The position numbers and the translations under genes were made by a program. The notes under the pieces are model-generated. The model was not told the origin of the DNA and did not search any database. It was given only the letters and a program-made list of their open reading frames with translations. From Taxawa tesnikishii (nom. ined.) (lineage: Eukaryota; Ascomycota; Dothideomycetes; Dothideales), in the NCBI GenBank assembly GCA_030247885.1, contig JAPDRO010000020.1, positions 62,001-126,000 on the forward strand: 64,000 bases of DNA, written 5' to 3'. Shown here in pieces: positions 22,677-33,846 of this stretch (positions are counted from its first letter, which is position 1; each line of letters opens with the position of its first letter).

Positions 22677-23998
22677 TCTCGTTGCATGTGCGAAGAGTTT
22701 CGACTCCTGACCCCGGATCCGATTGATTCAGGCGCAGTGTACGCCTCCGCCGCACAACATGCCTTCCGCCTCGATGGACCAGCGCCGAAAGCTAGCGTCG
22801 TCACCGCTCCAATAATTTGAAGGCACGACGCCCCTCCGCTAAGAAAGCTTTTGGGGTGTTGTATCACGATTGAGAACCCGACAAGAACATTAGCAACTTA
22901 TCAGAAACCTCATGCATCCTCGGCTGCAACGTTGTGGGACTGGTCCTGGGCCAACGATGGATGTGGAATTTTCTCACCGCGGCCGGATCTTTCCGGTTCA
23001 TCTAGTACTACTCCACCCGAGTCCGTGTGCCTCATCATGCGAAAACAGCTAAGAAGCGTCCGAAAGGTCAGATCGAACTGTCTATTGTGATGGGGCCCCG
23101 CTCCCAAAGACATCGGGATGAGAACTCGTTCTGGTATCCGGAAGACGTCGGTGCCGAACAGGACCGCGAGGTTGTGCCTCAAGTCATGGCCACGGAGCTA
23201 TAAACACACCAGCTATAGGAGGCATGAGAAGATTAGATACTCATGCATGGTTCAGGGTTGAGAAACCGTTGGCAAAGACACCGGAGGAGCTCTTCGTAGC
23301 CTTCTCGATGTACGTGTCCGCCCGACTAAAGCGGGCAGCGTAACCTCCGCATAGCGATTTTCCTTCAACAGAAAACTCAGCGCGAAGAAACTGTCCTCGT
23401 TCTGCGAACAACAATTCTCTCGAGATCAAGCCCGTTGGTGGTACGCTTGTCTTTGCTTGTCCAATGTCAGCGGTGTGATTGTTAATATTTCCCCTTTAAC
23501 GACCAGCAGAACGTTGATACTCTCAAGGGGCCTGTGTTTGTGTCACCCACCAGAAGCTTGTGTAATGCACCATCAACCCGATAATGAAATTGATGTCGCT
23601 GTAGATGGACAGAAAGAGGGAAGAGCTGGAGAAAATGCACCTGTATATCCCGCTCACAACCACGCTGAAGAGGGCCGTAAACAGTGGCGTTACCTCCCAG
23701 GCTCGTCGTTCTTATGATTACGCTGATCACATGAAAAGCAGAACGCAGAAGGCAAGTACTTGACCAAACAACATATGAAAAGCGTAGAAGGTGGATGTAC
23801 ATAGATGAGTGAAAGAACCCTTGGAAGAACTACCCCGCGGTTGAAGTTTATTCCTGTAGGGCTGAATTTCGTCGGCCTAAGTGAACCAATTCCGCCGACA
23901 TCGAAAATTCCACCCACGCAAGACGCAACGCGACACTCACTGCCGACCCGTAGACATATCCTGTCCCCTCGCTCACCCCTTTCCCTGGGAATATCAAC
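22677..23998. other. Intergenic region with a possible gene fragment
   Basis: About 1.3 kb. Apart from the coding-like stretch at 22912-23203, nothing clear was seen. The promoter of eIF3l lies at the right end. Confidence 0.4.
22912..23203 (+). CDS. Possible gene fragment, unidentified
   Basis: One frame reads AATLWDWSWANDGCGIFSPR ... TTPPESVCLIMRK up to the A4 run at 23042-23045. If one A is added there, it continues TAKKRPKGQIELSIVMGPRS, RDENSFWYPEDVGAEQD and EVVPQVMATEL before a TAA at 23201-23203. The composition and the same homopolymer pattern suggest real coding sequence. The 5' end, and any link to the gene ending at 22676, are not resolved. Confidence 0.3.
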
Positions 23999-25531
23999 AT
24001 GAGCGTGCGAAACGTACCTACCTACCAGCAGAGCGCGCCCGAAGGCCGCCCACGGGATGACGACTCAGACGAGGAGGCCCTCGTCAACGACTACCGCGAG
24101 CAAGTACAATATGGGGATGAATACAACGATGAGCTGGACAGAGTGCCCTCAAATGCGCCACAGGACTTGCAAGCGCAACTAGCGGCAGCGGCACAACCTT
24201 TGGAATACCAGGCGACACTGGAGACCAAGATTGCCAGCTACGACAGTTACTGCAACCTTTTCCATTTCATACTCAACTCTGAGGGACCGGTGGACCTCGA
24301 GGTTCCTTCTGTATGTGCAGACGGACAATGGCAAGGGTGCAGTTCTGACCGCTTGATAGTACTTCTGGGCTTGGGAAGTCATCGACGAATTCATCTACCA
24401 ATTCAACAGCTTCTGCAGCTACCGCCAGCGCGTCGCCTTCAAGGCCGAGAACGAGGAGGAGATTATGGTTTTGCGGGAGAACGCAGGCACTTGGGGCTGC
24501 TACAGTGTCCTGAACGTTCTATACTCTCTCATCCAACGTTCCCAGATCAGTGAACAACTCGCGGCTAAGAAACGTGGGGAGGATGCCACTCAGTTTGCTG
24601 GCGAGTACGGCAACCGCCCTCTTTACCAGATGCTCGGATATTTCTCGATCGTCGGTCTCCTCCGAGTACACTGCCTTCTCGGAGACTTCAGCATGGCGCT
24701 CAAGACCCTGGATGACATTGAGTTGAACAAGAAGTCCATGTTCGCACGTGTCATGGCAGCACACTTCTCCACCTACTACTATGTCGGTTTCAGCTACATG
24801 ATGATGCACCGCTACGCCGACGCCATCCGCATGTTCACTCACATCCTTGTCTACATCTCGAGGACGAAGAACTTCCAGAAGAACGCCCAGTACGACAGCA
24901 TCGCCAAGAAGGCCGACCAGATGTACGCTCTGGTCGCCATCTGTGTCGCTTTCCACCCCACCCGTCTTGACGATACCATCCACACCGCCTTGAGGGAGAA
25001 GTACGGCGAGCAGTTCAACCGTATGCAGAGGGGTGGCCCCGACGCCCTTCCTATCTTTGAGGAGCTTTTCCGTGCCGCTTGCCCCAAGTTCATCTCCCTA
25101 CCCCACCAGACTTCGACAACCCGTCGGTGAACGTGGACCCCATTGACCACCACACGGCCATCTTCATGGAGGAAGTCAAGAACAACATGTGGAGCCCGAT
25201 GGTCAGGAGCTACCTCAAGCTCTACACAACCATGGATCTCTCCAAGCTGGCGGGCTTCCTGGAGGTGGATGCTGAGACTCTCAGGAGCTGGCTGTTGGTA
25301 AACAAGCAGAGAAGCCGTGAGATCAGACACAGTGAAGGCGGACTGCTTGATGGCGAGGTGGTCAACTCGAGTGACCTGGATTACGCTATGCAAGGCGTAA
25401 GTGCATCAACTTCCCTGACTGTTACAACATCGACAACTAACAATACACAGGACCTCATTCACGTTTCGGAAGCCAAGGTTGGCCGTAGACTGGTCGACTG
25501 GTACCTCCGCAACCTGGCGAGAACCTACTGA
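23999..25531 (+). CDS. eif3l: Translation initiation factor eIF3 subunit L
   Basis: Subunit L of eIF3, which binds the 40S ribosome and organises pre-initiation complex assembly in the cytosol; it is absent from budding yeast but usual in filamentous fungi. Exons: 23999-24310, 24360-25396 and 25451-25531. Recognisable blocks are IASYDSYCNLFHFILNSEGP, YFWAWEVIDEFIYQFNSFCS across intron 1, the helical core (GTWGCYSVLNVLYSLIQRSQ, LGYFSIVGLLRVHCLLGDFS, FSTYYYVGFSYMMMHRYADA), then a C-terminal PCI-like part (LYTTMDLSKLAGFLEVD) ending GRRLVDWYLRNLARTY. One C must be added around 25096-25104 to pass from KFIS to PPDFDNPSVNVDPIDHHTA. With it the gene is exactly 476 residues. Confidence 0.95.
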
Positions 25532-26162
25532 AGGATTTTGCAATGAGACTGCATGTTCAAGGAACTACGACAAGGAAGCCATTACCCGGTGGATCTTGTT
25601 CACAGGGCGTGTTTTGCATGGCGCTTGTTGCCGCAATCGAGCCCTCAGAATGCTCACCAATGCAGGGTTTGGGTCAACGGCGCGACGGTAATGGCGCTCT
25701 TCAAGCTGCGGTGGATTATCATGGCAGGACGGGAAAAGCAATGGATGGCTGGTGAATGCCCCGAGCGGAACCATTCTAGGAGTAGATGACGGTTGAGAAA
25801 TGAAGAACATGTAACACGTTTTCCTCATTGGCTACGGCAGGATGGCATCATGTTTCAGGTGTCGTGTTTCACATGCCTTTGCTTGACCCTGCATAACGGT
25901 CGGACGTGTTGTGGGGTGAATTCGACGAAGGCTACCTCTACCTCTACCTCTACAAACCATCCAACTCCCTTATCCTCGTCTTGTTCAGTGTTTTAGACAG
26001 GACTCAAGCTCCGATACGCTTTTTCTGCCTTGATTCCGTACTGTTGGCTTTCCTGCCGAACTACCTCATATTTCACCGCATCCTCCTCCGTACATCCTAA
26101 CCACCCCTACTACCACCACCACCACCACCCACACAACTCGGCCAAGGCTTCCGCCCAACATC
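25532..26162. other. Intergenic region, eIF3l to next gene
   Basis: About 630 bp, including a (CTACCT)n tract at 25931-25953 and a pyrimidine/CCA-rich leader before the ATG at 26163. No gene was recognised. Confidence 0.4.
25931..25953 (+). repeat. (CTACCT)n tract
   Basis: Nearly four hexamer units in the upstream region of the gene at 26163. Confidence 0.85.
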
Positions 26163-27562
26163 ATGCCTCCTGATCTGAATTCGGTTCCCTCCTCACCGCG
26201 CCAGGACCGCGCTCGTCTCTCGCAGCCTCCGTCTACCGCAGCTTCTCGACGAGCCTCACAGAACATGGCACCGCCGCCAGCTCCATTGCTCTCTCCGGGC
26301 AGCTCCGCGCCATACCATCCCATGAGCCCACCCATGAACAACAGCGAGCAAGGTGTGCCTATGCGGCATCCGCGTCCCTTGACTGCGGCAGAGCTGCACC
26401 TTGAGCTTGAGAAAGAGCAGGAAGCCGTCGTAAGTAGCTACAGTATCGTTCATATCTGGAGACACCAGAGGACAGCCCGAAGCAAGAAGCCACATCATGT
26501 TCGGAAGCACGGTTCGTTAACGCAGAGCTGACGAGCGTCACACAGGTCAACCGTCTAACCCGCGAGCTCTCTGCCCTCCGAGCCCAACACTCGGCCTCTG
26601 TCGCCAGCAACGCGTCACACAGCAGCGCCGCTAGCACGCCTTCCTTGCTCCCCGTCGATATCACAGATCCCAACCCTACGCACCAGATGACAGGCTCCAC
26701 ACACCCGATCCCCTCACGCCGCCGCGGCTCATCGAGCGTCTCGAACCGCAGCATCACAACCCCATCCACGAGCGCCAGCTCCATACTCAGCGCCTCGGAG
26801 CGGGGAGCCCACGCCGTGCCACTCGCAGGCCACTCGCAGGCATCCGCCGACCGCGCCGCCGCAGCCGGAGGAGGTCTGAGCCGGCAGCCGTCGATCAGCG
26901 CATCCGGGCGCTCTACACCGGCGCGGCCGTCGCTCGACCACTCGCACTCGGCGACCTCGACATCACACCTGTACGCCCCGCGCCCGCCAATCTCGCAAAC
27001 ATCATCGTTCACCACGTCCTCGACCGCCGCAACCGCCGGCTCGGTCCACATGCCCAGCCCCAGCTCGCCGATGCTGTACGGCGGAGGCGGCAGCCTGGGC
27101 GTCGCCATGCAACACGCCGCCGATACGGCAGCCTACCGCGCCGAACTCGAGGCCGTCAAGGCGGAGAACGAGACCCTGCGCCAGCACATCCGAGCACTTG
27201 AGCGGCAGGTGCGGCAGGCGAGGCGGCAGAGTTCCGCGAGCGAGGCGTCGACGACGCATATCACCAACAGTAATCTGCCGAGCTCGGCGGCTTCGGCTGC
27301 GGGGAGTTTTGCCGGCGGCGTCGGACTTGGCGGGGCTGCGGGTTTAGGAGTCGGTGGTGGTGGTGGTGGTGGTGGTGGTGGAGGAGGAGGAGGAGGAGGA
27401 GGAGGAGGGAGGGAGAGGAGCGAGACGAGGCTGGGCGTTAGCGTGCAGGCGTGGAGTTCGGGGATTGCGCCGCCGAGGGAGAGGAGCGAGAGTCAGAGCA
27501 CGACGGCGAGTTCGAGGCGGGGGGCGGGGGCGGTGGTGGGGAGGACAGGGAGGAGGTTGTGA
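26163..27562 (+). CDS. Low-complexity coiled-coil protein of unknown function
   Basis: Two exons, 26163-26429 and 26546-27562 (116-nt intron, GTAAGT...CACAG), give 427 residues with no frame problem. The start MPPDLNSVPSSPRQDRARLS opens a Ser/Pro-rich region. PLTAAELHLELEKEQEAV runs across the splice site into VNRLTRELSALRAQH, a short amphipathic heptad helix. A long Ser/Thr-rich middle follows, then a second helix with leucine-zipper character (YRAELEAVKAENETLRQHIR, ALERQVRQARRQ). Near the end is a run of 20 glycines encoded by a GGT then GGA repeat, followed by a Ser/Arg-rich tail. It may be a scaffold or signalling adaptor. I know no function. Confidence 0.72.
27353..27408 (+). repeat. (GGT)n(GGA)n coding microsatellite
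   Basis: A perfect trinucleotide tract that switches from GGT to GGA near 27380 and encodes the poly-glycine run of the preceding gene. Confidence 0.95.
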
Positions 27563-28275
27563 GGGTGGGAGAGAGCGCGGGGAATGCCGGATTGGGTATC
27601 GGTGGGCGTTAGAATGGGCAGAGGTAGGCGAAGGGTTTCCTGGAAAGGAAGGGGGCCAGAGGATGCGAAAGGCCGGGTAGGATTGGGAGTGGTTTGAGGG
27701 AATGCGGGTTCACGGATTCATGGATTCGAATCTTTTCACAAAGGACGGGTTTGGGGGGTGTAAAATGGTCGTTGCCGTGAGGGACGGGCTATGGAAAGGG
27801 GAGGGACGTCAAAGGGTTAAAGTGTCTCACGTATGGTCTTAGCACGGCGTCACGGTGCGCTTTCCACCAAATGGGCAACAGAGGCAGGCGTTTCGATGGA
27901 GTCCCCGAGTCTAGGACTAGTTATTAATCTGCAGGTGGGGAAAAGAACGGATCTTGGTTTGTGTCACTATTTTTATTTTTTCGTACCGTCTTGCTTGGTG
28001 ATGTTCACTCCGGGGGCGTTTGGGTCAAGCTCTCGATAGCCCCGCCCCTCAAAGTCACGCACCAAACGTGGCCGCCCTACGAGGCGATCGAGGAACAGGA
28101 TGCTTTTGCGTTCGGTCAAGCCGATGCCCGAGCAGACGGACTTTCTCGAGGCATCCTCGGACGCACGGCGAGTCCGCCGGTGGGTGTCTGCTCCGTCCTT
28201 TGGTTTCCCGCCATCGTCCCATCCCCCGTTCGCCATCTTGTCGATGTCTATGGCAAGAGAGAGGACGATTCTGTG

Positions 28276-28341
<66 letters not shown>

Positions 28342-28647
28342 GAGAGGACGAAGAACAGGTGGGAGCGGCCGTCATCATGTTCACCGGGATGGGCAGTGAG
28401 GACATCGATGAGCGGTAGCGTAAACAGGACGTTCCTGCTACACTAGGTGCTGAACGTCCTGGCAACGGAGCGAACCTGTTCGTAAGACGAGTAAGCAATG
28501 GGACCAATGCTCGGATCCCCGCCATGGCTTGAACGATATGCCCTGCTCAGCGAGGGGTTGCCTTTCGAGAGCGCACATGACGAGGTGCAACTGGAACTCC
28601 ATGTCATGTCTCATGAATCTGGGTAATGTGTATACGCAGGGTATATA
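27563..28647. other. Convergent intergenic region with a long GA tract
   Basis: About 1.1 kb between two converging gene ends. The only clear structure is the (GA)n tract at 28278-28347. Confidence 0.55.
28278..28347 (+). repeat. (GA)n microsatellite
   Basis: About 70 nt of GA with one CA interruption, between two converging genes. Confidence 0.97.
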
Positions 28648-30025
28648 CTACGATTTATCCACTTCGACCGGATTCTTATCCAAGCTCTCGTACCACTGTA
28701 TGACGCTTCCGATCAAGAAAGCCCAGGACGCCCAAAACGTACTGCAGCCAGCCTGATACTGTGCCCAATGGTTGGTGTCGAATCCAAAACAGGGGCTCAA
28801 CGTAAAGCCAATGCCTCCTATCAGATTCCAGAAGCCAATATGCCAGCCCAGAACGCCAAAAGCAGGTTGCCACCAATGCTGCACGCCAATGTCAGCAGGA
28901 GCATTCGGTTAAGAGTGAGGGTAGAGTCTCGTTGCTTACCTTTTGGGTCTCGATCATGAAAAGGGCGCCGGAGATGACGAAGCCGCAACCGCCGACGACT
29001 TGAGGTACCCAGTAGATTCCATCGAGAAGACCTTGCGACATGTTGTTGTTGATACCTGGCAACGCAGTGAAACCGCTGATCCAGAAGACGGTGGCGCCGA
29101 ACATCTGGAACGAACAGGCCAGAAAGCCGAGTTCGTGGATATAGTGCGTCTTGAGATCGTACATCGAAGGCAACCACTGCCAGCTCTTTTCGGGGCTCGC
29201 GCTGCCCTTTTCCGAACTCGAGGACGATGTCCCGTACGCGTGCGGCTTTCCTACAAAATTTTTTTGTTCCGATGGTGATGCGTGCAGCTCGCCTTGTCCG
29301 GCCGTATTCTCAATTGCGTACCCTCCTCTCCGCGGCCGAAATGTTCCTCGTACACCTCCTCGACCGCCCATCCAAAGCAGCCTTCTCTGTTCTCATTGAT
29401 GGCTTCCAACATGAGTAGCACGCTCCCGACTTCAAAAATGGTAGCGCCTATAAAGGCAGATACGCCCCTCCAGTCAAGACTTCGTCATTGAATGTAGATG
29501 AGGGTACCAGATCCGGTAGAAAGACAAAGAACGCGTTGATGACCTAGACAACGCGTCAGACTCCATCTCGGCGTTTCGGACAGGTGCATGTTCATACCCA
29601 CACAACACTCCCCATGTGAAGATGTACGCTACCCACCAACTGACATCCCACACGGGATAACAGACCAGCATCTTCCACATGACGTGCAAGATCTCTCGCC
29701 AATGCGTCGTCGGCCGTGGTGCAGCATACACCACGCCTGCATCGGCCTTTTCCGGCGGCTTCACGGCGATTGCATGTCTTCCCTTGCGGTTGTCGCGAGA
29801 TCTCCACTTGAAGGTGACGCTGGAAGCAGGCTGGCTCCGTGCATTCTTCCCGTCGCCATCGCCGGGGCTGTCCGCAGCGGCTTTTGGTGTGTATTGGTGT
29901 TGATAGCGCGCCTGGGTAGGATTGAGGAATGAGAAAGGACCGTCGAGTTTGTGGTCGATGATGTTCAGTGACGCGTCGTGTCTGAGCGGCTCGCGCTCAG
30001 GGTGGAAGTGCTTGTTGCGCGCCAT
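28648..30025 (-). CDS. Fungal integral membrane protein of unknown function
   Basis: Three exons: 30025-29598, 29543-28940 and 28878-28648. The N-terminus is polar and basic (MARNKHFHPEREPLRHDASL), followed by about six to seven hydrophobic spans: KMLVCYPVWDVSWWVAYIFT, VINAFFVFLP, SAFIGATIFEVGSVLLMLEA, IHELGFLACSFQMFGATVFW, GIYWVPQVVGGCGFVISGAL, WHIGFWNLIGGIGFTLSP and FWASWAFLIGSVIQWYESL. Three added bases are needed: C4 at 29610-29613, C4 at 29465-29468 and T7 at 29259-29265 (plus-strand bases). Together they restore phase through both introns, giving exactly 421 residues. A loop between spans is Ser-rich and probably cytosolic. Similar proteins are widespread in ascomycetes and carry no assigned function; I cannot name a transporter family. 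Confidence 0.75.
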
Positions 30026-30238
30026 GCTGGCTCTTGTCGCTGTATGGATGGCGAGAAGGGAAGAGAGGCATGGTTTTCACACAGTTCAATGGCTGTTTAG
30101 GTTCTGCCCGTGGTCTACGTATACCCTGTTCTCGAAATCGGTTTGTCTCATTTTACACGTCATCGTGTATATTGGTTGATCGGAAGTTTCGGCAGCGTCA
30201 TTCGACCATTAAACGTGTGAAAATCCATTTGTATGTAT

Positions 30239-30368
30239 ACGTACTATCCTTTTCCCACTGACAATCGAAAGAGGATGCGGATGAAGTCCGAGTGAAGCTC
30301 GAGTCAAATATAAACAAGGATAGTGTTGGAGTGAAGCTCAAGTGAAGCTTGAGTTCAGTGTCGAAGCA
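30239..30368 (-). repeat. Dispersed CTTCACT-type repeat, copy 3
   Basis: On the minus strand it has the clearest units of the family (AAGCTTCACTTGAGCTTCAC, CTCGAGCTTCACTCGGACTT) and the shared tail ATTGTCAGTGGGAAAAGGAT AGTACG. Confidence 0.6.
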
Positions 30369-31231
30369 TTCGCCGGTGGCTGTACGCTTTCAAGCGCCCA
30401 CGGAATAGAGTAGCAAGCATATAATGCTGTTTCCCTTCCTAATATCTGCTTGAAGATAAGATACTGCTAAGTGCATGCGGCTTTGCACAGGTCTACCACT
30501 GTGCAAATCTCCTCTCAGCCGGCCTTCTGGACTCGTCAACCATGACTAGGCAGATGGGCAGATTGATAAGGGAACGACCCCTCTGCTGACTCTGACTGTC
30601 CGACTAGAGCCGTTGAGTATAATTAGGACAGCAGATACGTCCAGCAATGTCTGGTCGAGCCTTAGTATGTGCGTCACCCACCAGACCTCTCGTACTCCCG
30701 TTGCACGAGAACGCGCAGACCAGGTCTGTGGGAGCCAACCCAGTGCATTGACGAACGTCGCACATGAAATACGCTCTGGTAGCAGACAAGCCGTTGTGTG
30801 CTCCCTCATCTGTGCACTGTGCATGATGCAGCCATCCTACAAAGTGGCGAAGGATGTTGTGTGTGAGTAGACCAGGCTGACGGGAATTGCTGTTTTGTTG
30901 ACGACACACGAATTCTGATACTCTTGCTTGCGAACGGATCATTCGTAGTATCTTTTGTGGTAGAATTGACAAACCTTGCAGACGCGGTGTTCCAGCACTG
31001 TTGTGCTAGACACCCCGGGATGGAAATTTGAGCTGTGCTGGAACGAATGACAAGAGTTCACTAGATCACGACCGCAGCGCATCGATGCGTCTTCGACTGC
31101 CGTCTCACCTGGTTTCGCATTGGATGACTGTCAGCTAACGCATACAATCTCACCCATTACTTGCTCAGGATGGTCATCCTCCCAGATACGATATGCAAAT
31201 CTTAGTCTGTACGCAATGAGACAGAAGATGT

Positions 31232-31362
31232 ACTGGTACTACTCTTGTTCCCCGATAACTGGAGGTAAACCTCAGGTGAGGCTCAAGCGAAGTTGAAATG
31301 ATGCCATCATGAAGCTACAGCAAGTGAAGGCTGAGGGGAGGCTTGAGGGGAGCACATGTGAA
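31232..31362 (-). repeat. Dispersed CTTCACT-type repeat, copy 4
   Basis: On the minus strand it has the units CTCAAGCCTCCCCTCAGCC, CCTTCACTTGCTGTAGC and CTTCGCTTGAGCCTCACC, followed by a diverged tail CCAGTTATCGGGGAACAAGA. Confidence 0.5.
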
Positions 31363-33846
31363 ATGCTCCAGTCACTGCTGCTTCCGTGCAAAGGCGGAAA
31401 GGAGGTAGTGGTAGGGCAATCCTAGAGTTTGTGATCATGCCCCCAAGAACAAGGAATGTTCACTGCCATTGCGGCCAAGATCTTCATCCTACGTGAATGA
31501 AGGATCCACCGATGCACAAGGGTTCTTTCGAAAGAGGATCGATGTATGTCTGTCTTGGTGTTTGAGACTATGCTCGGCCGTACGTACATGTAATGTTACT
31601 TCGTTGAGAGACGAGAGACATGCTGCATGTGTAAGGATTTGGACATCCACCATGTCGGTACGGAGAGTTTGAAGCAATCTCGAGATCTTCGGAGGACAGT
31701 CCTGGTGCAAACGCAAAGCAAATCAACGACTTGTGTAGATCAGGTTACTTGACCCTGAATCCGTGCTGCTCGAGACTTGCCTTGTGGATCGAAGGAACCG
31801 ATTTGCAAAACAGACATGTTGAGGTGACAGTCATTGAAGGCAAGCCTGTTGAAGCACACGTTGGACAGTCTGCATGAGATCAGACGTGCAACGTGAAGTG
31901 ACTTGCAGTCATCCTTGTAATCCCTCACTGACGGATGCACTCCGTGACTTCAGCTCCGAATATAGGCTGTACAAGTCCCTGTTGATTCCTCAGCCTTCAT
32001 GGACGTGCGGCTGAAGGATTCCGTGACAGTTCCTCTCAACATTTGGTACAACAATGTTTGTACGCGATGATCTCGCATCGTCAAACGGTTTCGGGCTCAC
32101 CAACAGCAGCTGTCCATGTAGCCACCTCCGACGCATTTACCAAAACCGGAGTGGACGGCGGGAAGCGGCATTTGCATTTGACGTGTAAAGCATGATGGAA
32201 GGCTTGGTATCACACTCGTACGCTTGGAAGGGTGCAAACGGCAGCGAGCGATTTTCGTTCCGCGCTGGCACGCGGCCTTTCTCGCCGTCACATTGCAGTT
32301 TTAGGGAGAGACCGGTACCGAGGACCCTCGCTCTGGGGCGCACACACGACGCTGCAAGCAAGTGCCCGTGGTTGCAGGGATGAATAGTCTTGACGGGAAG
32401 GGAAAAATAGTTAGACTGACGCGAAAAGGCAGACAAGTGTCAGTTCGCATCGTACACATCTAGGCATCTGCATCAGATCGACCGAAGGAAGAATCCCAGG
32501 AAAAGCGTGTTTCGATAGTTCCGTGGTTTGGCTCTTCTCAGCCGCCGCCGCGGAAAATCAAGAACCCACTCGAAAAGTCACGGCAAGGAATCGTGTCGAT
32601 GGGGAGATGTCGTCTGACCGACGATGCTGACGGGCGTGAAGATCGAGGATTTGGGTTGCTTTTTGCGCCTCCCGCGTCGGAGTTGGTGGGAGCATGGGCG
32701 TCTGCGCGTATGCATGCCTGGCGTTTCGTGTGCGCCTTGCCTTTGTCTTGCACTCTGCGTCGCCGTGGTCGCGACCATGGCTCGGCAGGAGTCAGCTCGC
32801 GATCGCCGGTTGGGTCCGCGTAAAGCAGGCAGGAATACGCAGGCTCGGGTTGGCCTGCTCTGCCCGAAAGCCAGACGCAAGTCGTGACTCGATATCGACT
32901 GGACACATACGCGGGTGACACGAGGCGCAGCAAATGCACGTCGGCCATGGAGGGGTGGACGGAATAGCGTGTGATTGGCCGGGCTGATTGCGCTCGCGAC
33001 GTGTGCGTCAGACCGCGTGGAGGGCAGCAGGGGCCAGGGAAGATATCAATCGGTAACTGCACCACCACTAACGAGTACTCTGACTGGCTGGAAGTCTGTT
33101 CGGACTGTTTCCTCAGGGTGGCACGCTGGACGTTCTCAGCGACGCGCATCGCCAGCCTTGGCTGCTTGAACCACCCGCTTCATATTCATGCACTTCCGCG
33201 ACATGCAGCAGTACGTCTGCACCAGGACGGGGCTGAGGCCGAACTCTATGCGAACGCGAGGCCGCGCAAGATGACACACTATAGTAGTTGTCTTGACGTG
33301 ACACGCAATTCAGAGAGAAAGATTCGGAAATCTCGTGATGGAGGTCAAATCCATCTGCAATTGTAACTCTCCTCCGTATGGTGGATGAGTAGTAGGAAGC
33401 AATTAATATACAGGGATAATTCGAGGCGACCAATCCAGTTGTCGCTCGATTCTGTTCTTCCAACAAGACACTCCGCGCCCATGGTATCGTTCGCCCTTTT
33501 CTACAACAATTCAGCAAACGCCCCCTGAATGCCATTCTCTATCCCAACGAGTCTTGCCGCTGTAGACTGACACTCGACGCCCAACAAACACGAACCATAG
33601 CCGAAATCCCTCTCCTAGATACATGATGGTGATTGATACAAACTGTAGCCAGGTATAGATTCTTTTTGTCGGATTCCTCAACAAAACGCCAAGTGGGTAT
33701 AGAACTTCAAACATCAAACACCAAACCATTTAAGATTGTAAGAAGCGCAAGACATGAGGCTGCGTGAGATCGTGACTTTTTATCCGCGAGAAAGCGATTG
33801 CGGTAGAAATTTGTAAATGAGAAGCGGTAGCAACGTATGAGTCGGC

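Larger units (their letters stand above)
30026..33846. other. Gene-poor region with two dispersed repeats
   Basis: About 3.8 kb with only short, mutually overlapping open frames, none with domain or intron structure. It contains repeat copies 3 (30239-30368) and 4 (31232-31362). Confidence 0.55.
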
